Of a stretch of 64,000 nt of DNA, positions 12,264 to 23,377 are shown piece by piece (the stretch's first letter is position 1; every line of letters starts with the position of its first letter). Source of the DNA: Cryphonectria parasitica EP155 (Eukaryota; Ascomycota; Sordariomycetes; Diaporthales; Cryphonectriaceae). The notes beneath the pieces are model-generated. The model saw nothing but the letters and a program-made list of their open reading frames with translations. It made no database searches and was not told the DNA's origin. The position numbers were made by a program, and so were the translations under genes. The stretch is from positions 1,229,731 to 1,293,730 of the forward strand of contig NW_024468918.1 in NCBI RefSeq assembly GCF_011745365.1, read 5' to 3'.

Positions 12264-12800
12264 TTTCAGATTCAGTAAGTGAGAGACATAATGGACTAGG
12301 CGACGCCCGTTCGTAACGAGGCTCTGCGGTGCTTTGTGTGCATTTTCAGCAACACTAGTCCAGGAGGGTTCAATCATGTTGTGAAAAATATGGGAAAGAA
12401 AAGAGACAAGAATGAAAGAAACATCAAAACTCATTCGTAACAGAAGAGAAGTTCCCTAGTGTGGGATCTTGTTAATACCGCAGGTGTGGATAATGCATTA
12501 CCAAAGCCTTCGGGAGCAACTCGATCTGGAAATTTCCCGGATCTGACTCGGAAGACGGCAGCAGGGACGTCTAGGCTTACCGTCCGTCGGCTTCAGGCAA
12601 GATGGAAACAACCCTACTGAGTAAGTCTTGACCAGGTCGATTTCCGGCTGGCTCATTGCCGATTGGAAGATTGGCATGCAAAAATAGAAATCTACTATTA
12701 AATAAGACAGGAGTGCCGAAATGACCGAGCAAATTTGTAACAAAATTTAACAATTCCAAGACAGAAAAATATCATAACAAGAAATATAGTCCGGGCAGTT
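12264..12800. promoter_or_regulatory. Bidirectional promoter between two P450 genes
   Basis: This 537-bp spacer separates the divergent P450 starts at 12263 (-) and 12801 (+). It should hold both promoters, which suggests co-regulation. Confidence 0.55.
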
Positions 12801-14815
12801 ATGGCTCTGACATACCTCGCGCTCGCGGCCGCACTGATCGGCCTGCAGCTGCTCTACACAAGTGCTTGTTTCCTCAAAAACCTCAGGGCAGCCCGACGAT
12901 CCGGACTACCGTACACATGGTCGCTTCTCCACGAGCTAGAGGCCAAAGCCTTTGTCACTGATGCGTTGCTGAGGTGGTGGTACCGCGAGCATCTTCAAAA
13001 GGGTGAGGGCTGGCCGCGCTGGGCCCGGTTCATGATCAAGGACTGGCACTATGAGGATCGACGACGCGCAACGCTCGAGTACGGCGACTGCTTCCTGGTT
13101 GTCACGCCCAATGCATTGATCTGCTACATCAGCGATGCAAGCACAGCGACAAGATTGTTGACTCGCCGGAAAGCTTTCATCAAACCTGCTGACAAGATGA
13201 GTAAGAAGCCAACCCTAACGGTCCCACTGCCACCATTCTCAGCCTTTCTTACGGCAGTCTTGTCGCTTGATCTGTCTCGTCTTCTCAAGTTTGTTCTCGG
13301 CTGTTCTGACCACCTTTTTATTCAGAGATTCTTGAGCCCTTCGGTCCCAACGTGGTCTCGGTCGAAGGCGATTTGTGGAAATTCCATCTAAGCATAACCC
13401 TCCCTCCGCTAGCAGCAGACTCGGTGGCGCGTCTTGTGTGGGATGAAACAGCTCGGCAGGTTGATATGATGGCTGCGTCATGGCGGCCCCAGGACAGCCA
13501 CAAGGAGCGCATCTACGCTCTCACCATGAACACTATGTCGCTGGTCGGGTTCGGACGCCAGGCCGAATGGGGTGAAGGGGACAGACCAGACAACATTCCC
13601 GCCGGCCACCAATCCTCGCTCGTCAGTGCTCTCACACAGGTCGTCATTCACCTCGCACCCATCATGCTTCTGCCACGCTGGGCGCTGCGCTGGTCGCCCT
13701 GGCCTATCGCCTATAGCGCCGTGAGTGAGGTTGAGCGTTACATCGAGGAGCTGCTGGCCGAGGAGCGGGAGAAGCTCCAACGCAAAGGGAGCGGTCAGGC
13801 ATACCGTGAGAACCTGCTCACAGCAGTGCTGCGGACCAACATGGCCGCCGAGAAGAACAAAGAGGCTCAGGCCATAGGCCGAACGACTCTGACGGACGAA
13901 GAGATCAAGGGCAACATCTTCATCTTCCTCGTAGCTGGTGCGACCGCCCTGGATGACATCTCCATTTTCCCCACCCATGAAGTCGTCGCTGACCACCACA
14001 CGGGACAGGCTATGACACAACGGCAAACACGGTCCTCTTCAGCAGCCTAATACTGATGCTCAACCAGAAATTGCAAGACCGTGTTCTGGAGGAAATCGAT
14101 GCTGTTTATGCTCGCGCGGAGCAGGAAGGCCGATCAGAACTATCGTACACACAGGACTTTCCCCGATTCCGATACCTGGTCGCGTTCATGGTGAGACCCA
14201 CATCTCTTGGATACGCCGCAAGATTTCTGTATAGCTAACGAGCGATACAAGTACGAGGTGATGCGTGTGTTTCCCATCGTGCAGACGCTCGCCCGAGTCG
14301 GCGTCGAGGAGCAGGTGCTCCAAGTTGGTAAGGGCGCCGACGAGGCCAACTCGGGCGAGATAGAAATGCTCCGGCCCATCCTCCCTGCGGGAACCTGTTT
14401 TATCATCAACAATACAGCCATCCACTACAACCCGGACGTCTGGCCTAGCCCAGATGAGATCGAACCACGGCGCTGGCTGGTGGCCGACCCGCACTCATTT
14501 GACCCCTCCAAGCCCCTGACGGCCGAGCAGGAGTCACAAATTCGCGAGGGCACCGTAGCTATCCCAGGAAATCGCAAAGGCACCTTCCAGTCGTTTGGTG
14601 AGGGTCCAAGAGCCTGTTTGGGCCGCAGCTTCGCTCGCGTAGAGTTTGTCGCTATCATGTCAAGGCTCTTACGGCACCATCGGCTCGAGTTTAGCGACGA
14701 TAACGCTGCTACAGCGGCTCAAGTATTGAAAACTGCAAGGCTGCGCAGTGGAGGCTCACCTGTTACACTAATCCCGCCCGAAGACGTACATATACGTTTG
14801 GCAACACGGAAGTAG
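12801..14815 (+). CDS. Cytochrome P450 (third)
   Basis: Exons 12801-13200, 13326-13937, 14009-14190 and 14252-14815 join in phase to give 585 aa. An N-terminal anchor (LALAAALIGLQLLYTSACFL) is present. I-helix motif LVAGYDTTANT is completed across intron 2. ExxR is EVMR, rebuilt at the intron 3 junction. The heme loop is FGEGPRACLGRSFAR with Cys near residue 520. It is about 60-80 aa longer than typical, mostly in the region before the heme loop (an EANSGEIE-containing insert and an AEQESQIREG segment). It appears intact and is probably a tailoring oxidase; substrate unknown. Confidence 0.87.
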
Positions 14816-16114
14816 TTCGTTAAACTTACTTTGAAAGAGCGTGGGCCGATCTGTCAATAATAGAATAGATACTTATACCTGCTTTACCCGAATCCTTGAA
14901 GTGACTCATTGTTTCTTCGTCTTTCTATTGAATCTTCCGTAGACTCAAAATTATCGTACTTTATCGTTAAGTTGATATTGCTTCTTGGACATGCTTCGAC
15001 TCGTTAACGAGGTGAGCTATTCTCTGCAGGATTAGTTGTCAAGAATACCACATTCACAGCGGCAAATATATATAACAACAAATGTTAGCTAGAAATAATT
15101 GATGCTTTTTTCTTTCTTTTTTTTCTTTGGAAAAAAAATCAGTAAAATTGTCCCCCATTTTGGAGAATTAGATACACTTACGCCGCAGTAGCTGCGAAGG
15201 TTTCAACTCTCCGCGCGTTTGTCATTAAGCTTAGAGCAAGAGAAAAGCAAGCGGAGATGGCAATGATGAGATCAAGTGTCCTCAGATCAGATTCGACAAA
15301 GAACAGAATAATAATCGATACGGTGGCAGTAGTGATGCTGCGACGGTGGTTAGCACGTGGCCGAAGTGTTCAGAAAAGGCTCTCCGTAATGATAGGCTCC
15401 TCCCAGCTCAGGTGGCTCTGGTTTCAGCACTGCAGGTTTAAGCAGTGATATTCTTGTAGATCCCCCGGTGAGGTTATTGTGCTCTGTAGCGTACCTTAAG
15501 TCTTTCACCAAGGACTCGATGGAAAAGCGGGAAGATGGTGCTCTGAAACCATTTTGAAGTTGGGTAGATCTTCGTCACATTCCCAAAACCTCCAATCAAC
15601 ACCAAGTGTAGGAAATTTTCTAGACTAAGCCGTTTGAACCATTTCTGAAAGTTTCCCAAGCCGGTGGAATTAGGCTTGTCGAGCTGAGCAAGCATTACTC
15701 GTTTAAGTATGAAATCATCTAAATTATTATTAGTTACTGTGGACTCCGAATGTAAGAAAAATAACGTGAATCGACTCCGGTATTTAGGACTTTCAATCAG
15801 CATTAATTTCTCTAAGCAAGACATGTAAAGTTCGTCATTCATCAACTGATAACGGAATACACTGCTATACTTATCTAGGCTCTCCTTTTTTCCACTTGTT
15901 CACCTATTAAATAAGCTCACAATGTCAGCTAGGTGGAGGTCTGTTGCTCGTGCAGCATATTGGTCGAATTAGGAAAGGATTCCTGCAAGATTGTCATCCT
16001 GGGCGCCACAAGCGAAGCGGGGAACTAACTGAACAACGCATCCCTTCTTGCAATTGTGGCCTTCACATTGATTGGATGTTGGCGAAACATTTTTCCATCA
16101 CCGTAATGCAGCTG
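14816..16114. other. Intergenic region with one doubtful ORF
   Basis: These 1.3 kb separate the P450 and the NLR. A - strand ORF at 15845-15474 (123 codons) contains FLHLVLIGGFGN but matches no family I recognise, and it could be chance or a relic. A T-rich stretch lies near 15105-15145. Nothing else is visible. Confidence 0.4.
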
Positions 16115-16181
16115 GGCAGAACAACGCCCCAGGCAGAACAACGCCCCGGGCAGAACAACGCCCCGGGCAGAACAACGCCCA
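16115..16181 (+). repeat. 17-bp tandem repeat, four copies
   Basis: The unit GGCAGAACAACGCCCCR occurs four times head to tail, the last copy one base short, about 80 bp upstream of the NLR start codon. Because 17 is not a multiple of three, the reading frame changes with each copy, so it is more likely 5'-leader or promoter than coding. Confidence 0.85.
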
Positions 16182-16261
16182 GAATCAGAACAGTATCAAG
16201 TATTACAACAGCATCCAGTACCAGGACAGCATCCAGTCAGAGCGACATCCATCACCGAGCC

Positions 16262-19200
16262 ATGGCTTTCTGGAGACACAAACACGCAAAATTCAATTGG
16301 AGACGCTTGTTCAAAAGCAAGGATCTGCAGACACCAACGGATGCGAAGTCCGTCAGCGACGAGGTCCGTGACGGCTGCTCTATACCGGCCGACTCAAAGA
16401 ACGGCCCGAGCACGCGTGCGAATCAGTCCCTCTGGGACTGTGCATATGATGCACTCAACAAGGAGGACCCGCAGCTGATCAAGGATTACGAGACGCTGCT
16501 CTTCACAACGAGTCGGTGTCCCCATAATCCTCATATAATTAGCAAGCTAGACTGTCCTAGCAGCTGACTTCTCGTATTAGGTTGCACACCGGACGATGGC
16601 TCCCTTCCGCGCACTGTGCTGACTGACACAGTCAACGACGCTGTCCACGACGCTGACAAAGAACCCCGCCGCGCCCGCTTCGAAAAGATCATCGAAAAAC
16701 ACCTGGAACAGCTGGACGAAAAGCATGACTCATTTCTAAGCAAGAACATGTCACAAGCAGCGGAGCTGGTGCTGTGGGCGAAGGACTTCATCGGACAAGC
16801 TGTCAAGGTTTCGCCCGAAGCTTCAATCGCTTGGGCTGGCGTCTGCATCGTCCTCCCGCTCCTGACAAACCCCAAGGTCGCCAGCGAGGCTAATCATGAC
16901 GGGCTCACATATGTAACTAAGCGCATGAACTTTTATGCCGCATTTGAGCCAATGCTGCTGCGCCTCAGCCGGAATCCCGGATTCGAAGCTGGCCTAGCGG
17001 GAGAGATCAGAGGACACATTATGAGCCTTTATCAATGCATCCTCGAGTACCAGATCCTCAGCGTTCTGCGCTCTAGCAAGAGTGCGCTGAGGACGTTTGC
17101 AGGGGACCTAGTCAAGCCCGAGGTCTGGAAGCAGATGAAAGATAAGATCGAAAAGCTCGAGACTACGGTCAGGGAAGATCTGAAGCAGATAAACACATTC
17201 CGGGCGAGGGAAGAACTCGAATCTCTGAACAAGAAAGGCAATGAGTGGCTTGAAAAAATGGCCCAACTTCTCTCCCTCGGCGAAGAGCATCTGGAAGTTA
17301 CGAAGGGTATTCGGGACTTGCAACACGAGCAAGTGCAGCTCGACAAAGCCGCGGCTGGGGAGAGGTGGCTGGACAAAGAGAAGGAGTGCCACCAATTATT
17401 TCGCCTCACGAACGGTACCAATGACGCGACGTATGAGTGGTACAAAGACCGTGTGGAAGACCGTGTGGACGGCACATGCCAGTGGTTCCTCCAACATGAA
17501 CACTTCAGGCATTGGCTCAAACAGGACTCAGGGCCACTGCTAGTTTCTGCAGATCCTGGGTGCGGAAAATCCGTCTTGGCCAAATTCCTCATCGACCAGG
17601 TACTTCCGCAATCGGCAAGTGACACCACGAATATTTGCTACTTTTTCTTCAAGGACCAGGACCAAAACACCCTCAATCAAGCACTTTGCGCGATCTTGCA
17701 TCAGCTTTTCTCCCACAATCATTCCTTGATCCAACATGCAATGCAAGCGTATGGTGAAGACGGGTCCAACCTCATCAACGTCACAACAAAATTATGGGAT
17801 ATCCTGCGAAAGTCAGTACAAGATCCTCGAGCCGGGTCCGTGATCATCGTCCTGGATGCCCTCGATGAATGCGCCGAGTCCGAGGCTGAGGAGTTGCTCA
17901 AGAGGTTGCAGCGCCAATTTCGCAATGGCCAGTCGAGCGATGGCAGGCTAAAGTATCTCTTAACGAGCCGCCCGTACGAGCAAATTAGTTTCAGAGTTCG
18001 GGAGCTAGCGGACACTTTTCCCAACTTCCACATTCCAGGGCAGGAACATTCGGACGATATCAGCAGAGAAGTGGACCTTGTCATTACGCACCGAGCCGAT
18101 CAGCTAGCGCGCCAGAAGGAACTCTCAGATCAGGTCAAAGAGACCTTGCTCCAAAAGTTACGTGGAATCCAGCACCGCACATACCTCTGGGTGTACCTCC
18201 TGTTCGACTTTCTGAAGACAGAACACTTCAGAAAAACATCCCTGGGGATAGAGTCCGCCATCGCAACGCTTCCGCAGAACGTCAACCAGGCATACGAAAA
18301 AATCCTTAACAAGTCCAAAAATGACAATGTCGTTCAAAAGGGCCTGCGCATAATCCTTGCAGCAAGACAGCCACTCACCGTTGCTGAAATGAACTGTGCT
18401 ATGAGCACCGACGACAACCTCGACATAGAACAAGAAGAAGATTTCAAATCGAGTCTCCGGGCCTGGTTTGGATTATTCGTTTCAATTTACCATGGCAAAG
18501 TCTACCTACTTCATCAAACTGCTCGAGAATTTCTGCTCGCGAGGGACCCGCCTCCCTCCTCTTGCGGCTGGCAAGCCTCCATCACGAGCTGTGATGCACA
18601 CAGGGTTCTAGCAGAGACTTGTGTGGCTTATCTTGATTGTTTCAATCAGGATGATAGCCTGAGTACTGATGCTGATCCCCGCTGCGCCTTCTTGAATTAT
18701 TCTGCCCTCAACTGGGGCCATCATGTCTACGAAGTCTGTCTCAGCAATGACAAGAATGCTGCACTAGTCTCATCTATTTTGAAAATCTGCACCTCAGATT
18801 CTCAAAGCTATGCAGCATGGGGCCCTGTTTTTGGGAGATCTCTTGGGATTCAAGACCATTCTTCTCTTACAGCTCTTATAATAGCATCATATTTTGGACA
18901 TGAAGCTGTTGTACAGCAGCTGCTTGCAAAGGGAGCTGATATAGAGGCAAGGGATAAAGAATGGGGCCAGACACCGCTGAGTTGGGCTGCTGAACGAGGG
19001 CATGAAGCTGTTGTACAGCAGCTGCTTGCAAAGGGGGCTGATATAGAGGCAAGGGATAATATATGGGGCCAGACACCGCTGATTTTGGCTGCTGAACGAG
19101 GGCATGAAGCTGTTGTACAGCAGCTGCTTGCAAAGGGGGCTGATATAGAGGCAAGGGGTAAAAATGGCCGAACACCGCTGAGTTGGGCTGCAAGAGGAGG

Positions 19201-20044
19201 GCATGAAGCTGTTGTACAGCAGCTGCTTGCAAAGGGGGCTGATATAGAGGCAAGGGATGAAAATGGCCAAACACCGCTGATTTTGGCTGCAAGAGGAGGG
19301 CATGAAGCTGTTGTACAGCAGCTGCTTGCAAAGGGGGCTGATATAGAGGCAAGGGGTAAAAATGGCCGAACACCGCTGAGTTGGGCTGCAAGAGGAGGGC
19401 ATGAAGCTGTTGTACAGCAGCTGCTTGCAAAGGGGGCTAATATAGAGGCAAGGGATAAAGAATGGGGCCAGACACCGCTGATTTGGGCTGCTGAAGGAGG
19501 GCATGAAGCTGTTGTACAGCAGCTGCTTGCAAAGGGGGCTGATATAGAGGCAAGGGATGAAAATGGCCAAACACCGCTGATTTTGGCTGCAAGAGGAGGG
19601 CATGAAGCTGTTGTACAGCAGCTGCTTGCAAAGGGGGCTAATATAGAGGCAAGGGATAAAGCATGGGGCCAGACACCGCTGAGTTGGGCTGCTGAACGAG
19701 GGCATGAAGCTGTTGTACAGCAGCTGCTTGCAAAGGGGGCTGATATAGAGGCAAGGGATAAAAATGGCCAAACACCGCTGATTTGGGCTGCAAGAGGAGG
19801 GCATGAAGCTGTTGTACAGCAGCTGCTTGCAAAGGGGGCTGATATAGAGGCAAGGGATGAAAATGGCCAAACACCGCTGATTTTGGCTGCAAGAGGAGGG
19901 CATGAAGCTGTTGTACAGCAGCTGCTTGCAAAGGGGGCTGATATAGAGGCAAGGGATGAAAATGGCCAAACACCGCTGATTTTGGCTGCAAGAGGAGGGC
20001 ATGAAGCTGTTGTACAGCAGCTGCTTGCAAAGGGGCTGATATAG
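16262..20044 (+). CDS. NLR-like NACHT NTPase with C-terminal ankyrin repeats
   Basis: Exon 1 is 16262-16511 and exon 2 is 16581-20044 (intron donor GTCGGT is non-ideal but is the one that keeps phase), giving 1237 aa. The N-terminal region, from [17 protein letters not shown] through [14 protein letters not shown], fits the fungal NACHT-NTPase N-terminal (NWD-type) domain. A charged helical segment follows. The NACHT core has Walker A ADPGCGKS (near residue 408) and Walker [15 protein letters not shown], then LTSRPY. The C-terminus has 11 complete near-identical 33-34 aa ankyrin repeats plus a stub. Fungal NLRs act in non-self recognition and programmed cell death; repeat arrays are the presumed recognition surface. 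The last repeat ends early (LLAKGLI, stop) because of a one-base shortening of a G run, which removes only a short tail. The gene looks functional. Confidence 0.88.
18890..20044 (+). repeat. Near-identical ankyrin-coding tandem repeats
   Basis: The 39-nt block coding [13 protein letters not shown] occurs 12 times, spaced 99 or 102 bp, with almost no nucleotide change between copies. Variation is concentrated at the loop residues after IEAR (DKEWGQ, DNIWGQ, GKNGR, DENGQ, DKAWGQ, DKNGQ) and at the S/I-W/L position after TPL. Very high copy similarity at DNA level indicates recent expansion or gene conversion. Such arrays are also hard to assemble, so the copy number may be approximate. Confidence 0.9.
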
Positions 20045-20190
20045 AGGCAAAGATGAAGATAGCTAAAGATTACTGAACTATGCTACTTTATACAAGTATA
20101 AGAATGTTGTATAATAGCGGCTTGTAGTATATTTGAAGCGAAATATTATAGAGATTAATAGATATTTGTTATACTAAACTAGGACTAGAG
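20045..20190. other. NLR 3' flank
   Basis: AT-rich trailer. Its first bases continue the ankyrin repeat in another frame, showing where the pre-frameshift coding region ended (about 20074). Confidence 0.5.
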
Positions 20191-20455
20191 TATTATATCT
20201 CATTCAATATGCAGGTCACAAAACAAGCTATAAGAACAGTGAGCTCAAGAACATAAAACTGTAATGAGCACTGCAATAATCTGAAGATTTCTAAGTACAC
20301 TAGGGATCTATGCTAACAAGAGCGGTGTTAAGTACAAGCCTTGAATAGGAAATAAGTCTGAATGCAAGTATTTTCTGCTTTTGAAGCTATCAGAGTGTGC
20401 ATGTAATCTGATACTTAGATCGATAAATGAAGAGCTATATACAGTAAACAGGGAA
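20191..20455. mobile_element. Rearranged fragment of family A LTR
   Basis: 20191 to ~20230 resembles the start of the family A LTR in + orientation (TATGCAGGTCAC core). 20260-20455 matches the end of the same LTR in - orientation (TGTAATGAGCACTGCA being the reverse complement of the LTR 3' end, then the conserved AGAGCGGT and GATACTTAGAT blocks). It is a rearranged or doubly inserted LTR remnant about 16 kb from the main retroelement block. Confidence 0.7.
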
Positions 20456-21022
20456 CGGATCAGAGTCTCTGGCTAGTATATAACGAGGTTGGCTGCGCGC
20501 GGTTGTATAGGTCCGTGAAACTCTGCCATCTTTGATTCTTGCATGCAGATGTGGTAGGGAAACTGCATACCTATGGCGAATCCGACTATCCATTGCTTGA
20601 TCCCTGCATTCTACGCTCCGTGAAATCAACGAAGGGGCGTGGCACACTCCGTGAGTACTTGGACCGTGTGCGCTAGTTCGGAACGCGCTGCTTATCTTGT
20701 CAGTCCGATAATTAAGCTAGCAATAGACTTGTGATATTCGAGTTTGCCTTGTACGCCACCTCTAGTCATGACTGGAAGACTGGTATCGGGGGCACTTGGG
20801 CTATCTTATGACAGGGCTACCACTGAGATCCTCCATCGAGGCATTCACGGGAGCGTTTGCTTACCCGCGTGTCTCTTGATCAAGTTAGCAGCGTCGACAA
20901 GGGGCTATCTAGGCTGTCTACAACAGCTACCATAAATACTTCTTGGCTATTCAAGGTCCGGATTATACTTATCAAAGCTTCTTTGCACTCGACGATTTTC
21001 TCTCCGTTCTCTTTTAAGGGCC
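20456..21022. other. Intergenic, no gene recognised
   Basis: Nothing supported was seen. Short ORFs here have no recognisable features. Confidence 0.45.
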
Positions 21023-21619
21023 ATGGCGTCATTTTCCGGTACTGTCGCGGCCGCATTTACAGCTGGAGTGTTGAGTCACCTTATCTACTTCAACCGCGGG
21101 GAGCATCACCTTCGGAGCGTGCTATACGCGCAGGTAGCTTTATCCTTCGGAGCATTCCTAATTATTTGCTCAGTCCTTCCAGGCCTCTTCAATTTCTTCC
21201 TAGCTGCGAAAGTTTCAATCGCCGCCGGAAGTTATGCATTGGGCCTGTATGTTAGTCTTGGTGTCTGTTGCTTCTGGCTGCATCCACTGTGCAAGTTTCC
21301 AGGGCCGGCGTCAGCACCTCTGACAAGTCTATGGATCTCACTGCGAGTAGTCGACGGGCGAGGAGATGCACACAGAAAGACCTGAGCTGCTTACCAAAAC
21401 TATGGCGATTTTGTACGAATCGGGTCCTCTGACTTGTCCATTGTACATCCTCAGGGCGTCTCAGCGATATACGGACTCACCTCAAAGTGTTTGAAAGGCC
21501 CATGGTATGATCTGACAGGGCCCACGGTCTCGATACAGACGATACAGCACAGGACTTTGCATTCTCAGCGGCGTCGCGTATGGAGTCAGCTTGAATGTCT
21601 CAACTTAGATTTGCAGTAA
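21023..21619 (+). pseudogene. Truncated cytochrome P450 relic (N-terminal part)
   Basis: The start at 21023 gives three hydrophobic stretches, then WLHPLCKFPGPASAP, the P450 membrane-hinge motif. An in-frame TGA at about 21383 follows HRKT, after which the same frame continues with the expected N-terminal P450 sequence (QNYGDFVRIG, then KCLKGPWYDL and HSQRRRVWS). The match then ends; the I-helix, ExxR and heme loop are absent. So only about the first third remains and it carries a stop. It resembles fungal P450s with a multi-pass N-terminus (benzoate hydroxylase/pisatin demethylase type; inference). Confidence 0.75.
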
Positions 21620-22457
21620 CGTACCTCCTCTAGCACGTGTTCCGGAGTAAAGAGCCGCAGTAACCGTCGGAAGACCGATTCCCAGCAGCAAGGCGCTAGT
21701 CTTGGTGGCAGGTAGATTAGCCTTGATATTTTTCATCGGTGAGCTCCAGTCCCAGTTGCTCAGCTAAAGAGCCTCTCAGAATAGTATGCTACTAGTTATG
21801 TACGTAGTGCTGTATGCTTGAGCGTCTCATTGGCGATAGGAAATATAGTTGAAAGTCGATGTTCTTTTCATAGTATTACGAGAGGGCTAAATGGAATATT
21901 GCAGAGCAGGATAAAGCGATATAGGCTGGTGACAAATGCTATGAGCAAGATCTACGTTCGCGCTGCATGTGGGAGACTGTTGTGTACTTTTGTACATACT
22001 GTGCACTCAAGACTACAGATCCTAGTGTGAGCATCGCCACCCCCAATGTCACACATGTTGGTCTGAAGTGGGATGACCGGTGAAGAATGCTGTTAGCAAA
22101 ATCCCTGTTCAGAGACGGCTCGCGTCTTGATGGACTATTCTCTGCTGCGGGTTAGAGACTGATGTATAATATCCGTCCTTTGTATTATCGGTTGGTGGCT
22201 GGCCGGGTGAGAAAAGGTCAATGATTTGGCCCCAAACTGAATCTTGTTGGCTCTCTACTAATTTCCCCGCTTCCTCCCCCTCCACGTCGGAAACTGATGT
22301 TTCCACACACTCACTCACCTGAGTTCCGTTCACCCCTTCTACTGAGAGTCCATGATTAAACTACCCAAGTCTTCTTTCATTCAGGATCGGGCTTCTCACG
22401 ATCAAAGCTTTCACAGCAAATACGGCAATCGGCTGATTCTTGCGGCTTGTCAATACA
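21620..22457. other. Intergenic, promoter side of hemerythrin gene
   Basis: No coding signal is recognised. The last part must carry the promoter of the gene at 22458. Confidence 0.45.
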
Positions 22458-23377
22458 ATGTCGAGCAACGTGCCTCCCCTGTACACGGACACGCCCTTGG
22501 CATTGATTCACACACCAAAATTTGAAACGGGCAAAGTGAGTCTACTATGGATAGGACTACTGAAAACTGGAGATGCCTCTGATTGTTTCTATCTTGACAT
22601 TTGCTGATAATGATCTACCTTTCAGGATGATCCATTCACCATGGAAGCTTCCCATATGGCTCTTAGCCACAACTCCTTCATCCGCGGTTTCAATACTATC
22701 TACCAGCAAGCTCCACGCCTGAAGCCCTCTGACAAGACCGACTTTGCTGGGTACTGTATCGCTTGGGCCGACCTTGTCCTGACGCACCACCACTATGAAG
22801 AAACCGATTTCTTTCCGAACGTCGATAAGGCAGCAGGTCAAACCGGCTTGATGGCCGGCGCGGTGCACGAGCACGAGGCATTCTCAACTGGTTTGACGCG
22901 GTTTAAAACCTACCTTGTGGACAAAGGCGCCGACTTTGACAGCGATGAATTGATCAGCATCCTCGATTCATTCAAAGACCCATTGTACGACCATCTCAAA
23001 TCTGAACCGGGGCAGATTGTGGCTCTCTCGAAATATAACACTAAAGAGCATCCCATCGATATCCTAGCGATCGCTGATGCTGCTGGTAAGCTTTCAGAAC
23101 TTGACTTTATTACATTATTAGATTCTAATCATGGGACTCTTCTTATTCAGGCAAAAAAGTAGTTACTATACCCTTCCTGTTCAGCACCCTGCCTGTCTTC
23201 TTTCTGAACCAAGAGACACACGAGTTTGAGGATGGTATGTGGCACGGTGTGTTCCCTCCCCTTGGAACTGTGGCCAAGGCAGTAATGAACAAGGCTGTAC
23301 CCATGTGGAATTCGGGCCGCCGTTGGCGCTTCGTCTCTTGTGATGCGGACGGCAAAGCCAAGCGTTTGGCTGTCTGA
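22458..23377 (+). CDS. Hemerythrin-like HHE cation-binding domain protein
   Basis: Exons 22458-22535, 22626-23085 and 23151-23377 join in phase to give 254 aa. The HHE helical-bundle residues are visible: LSHNSF (first His), LTHHHYEETDFFPN, AVHEHEAF (HxxxE) and LYDHLKSE. The last exon (GKKVVTIPFLFSTLPVFFLN onward) is the usual C-terminal extension of this fungal group. It probably binds a di-iron or other metal centre and is soluble. Homologues are common beside fungal metabolite clusters but their role is poorly known; here nothing ties it to the polyketide genes except proximity. It appears intact. Confidence 0.85.

Noticed and set aside
15474..15845. 123-codon - strand ORF containing FLHLVLIGGFGN
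   Set aside because: Briefly resembles Hsp70-like or other nucleotide-binding text, but no second motif follows and codon use is unremarkable.
16072..16371. Gln/Asn-rich ORF (GQNNAPG units) that could look like a prion-forming N-terminus of the NLR
   Set aside because: The 17-bp repeat shifts frame each copy, the ORF is in a different frame from the NLR, and it overlaps the NLR first exon.
18890..20044. Regularly spaced identical repeats resembling a CRISPR-like array
   Set aside because: Eukaryotic coding ankyrin repeats in one continuous frame; no spacers.
18887..20050. 387-codon antisense ORF with repeated [19 protein letters not shown] units
   Set aside because: It is the reverse shadow of the ankyrin array; open frames arise automatically from the repeat and no independent family signal exists.
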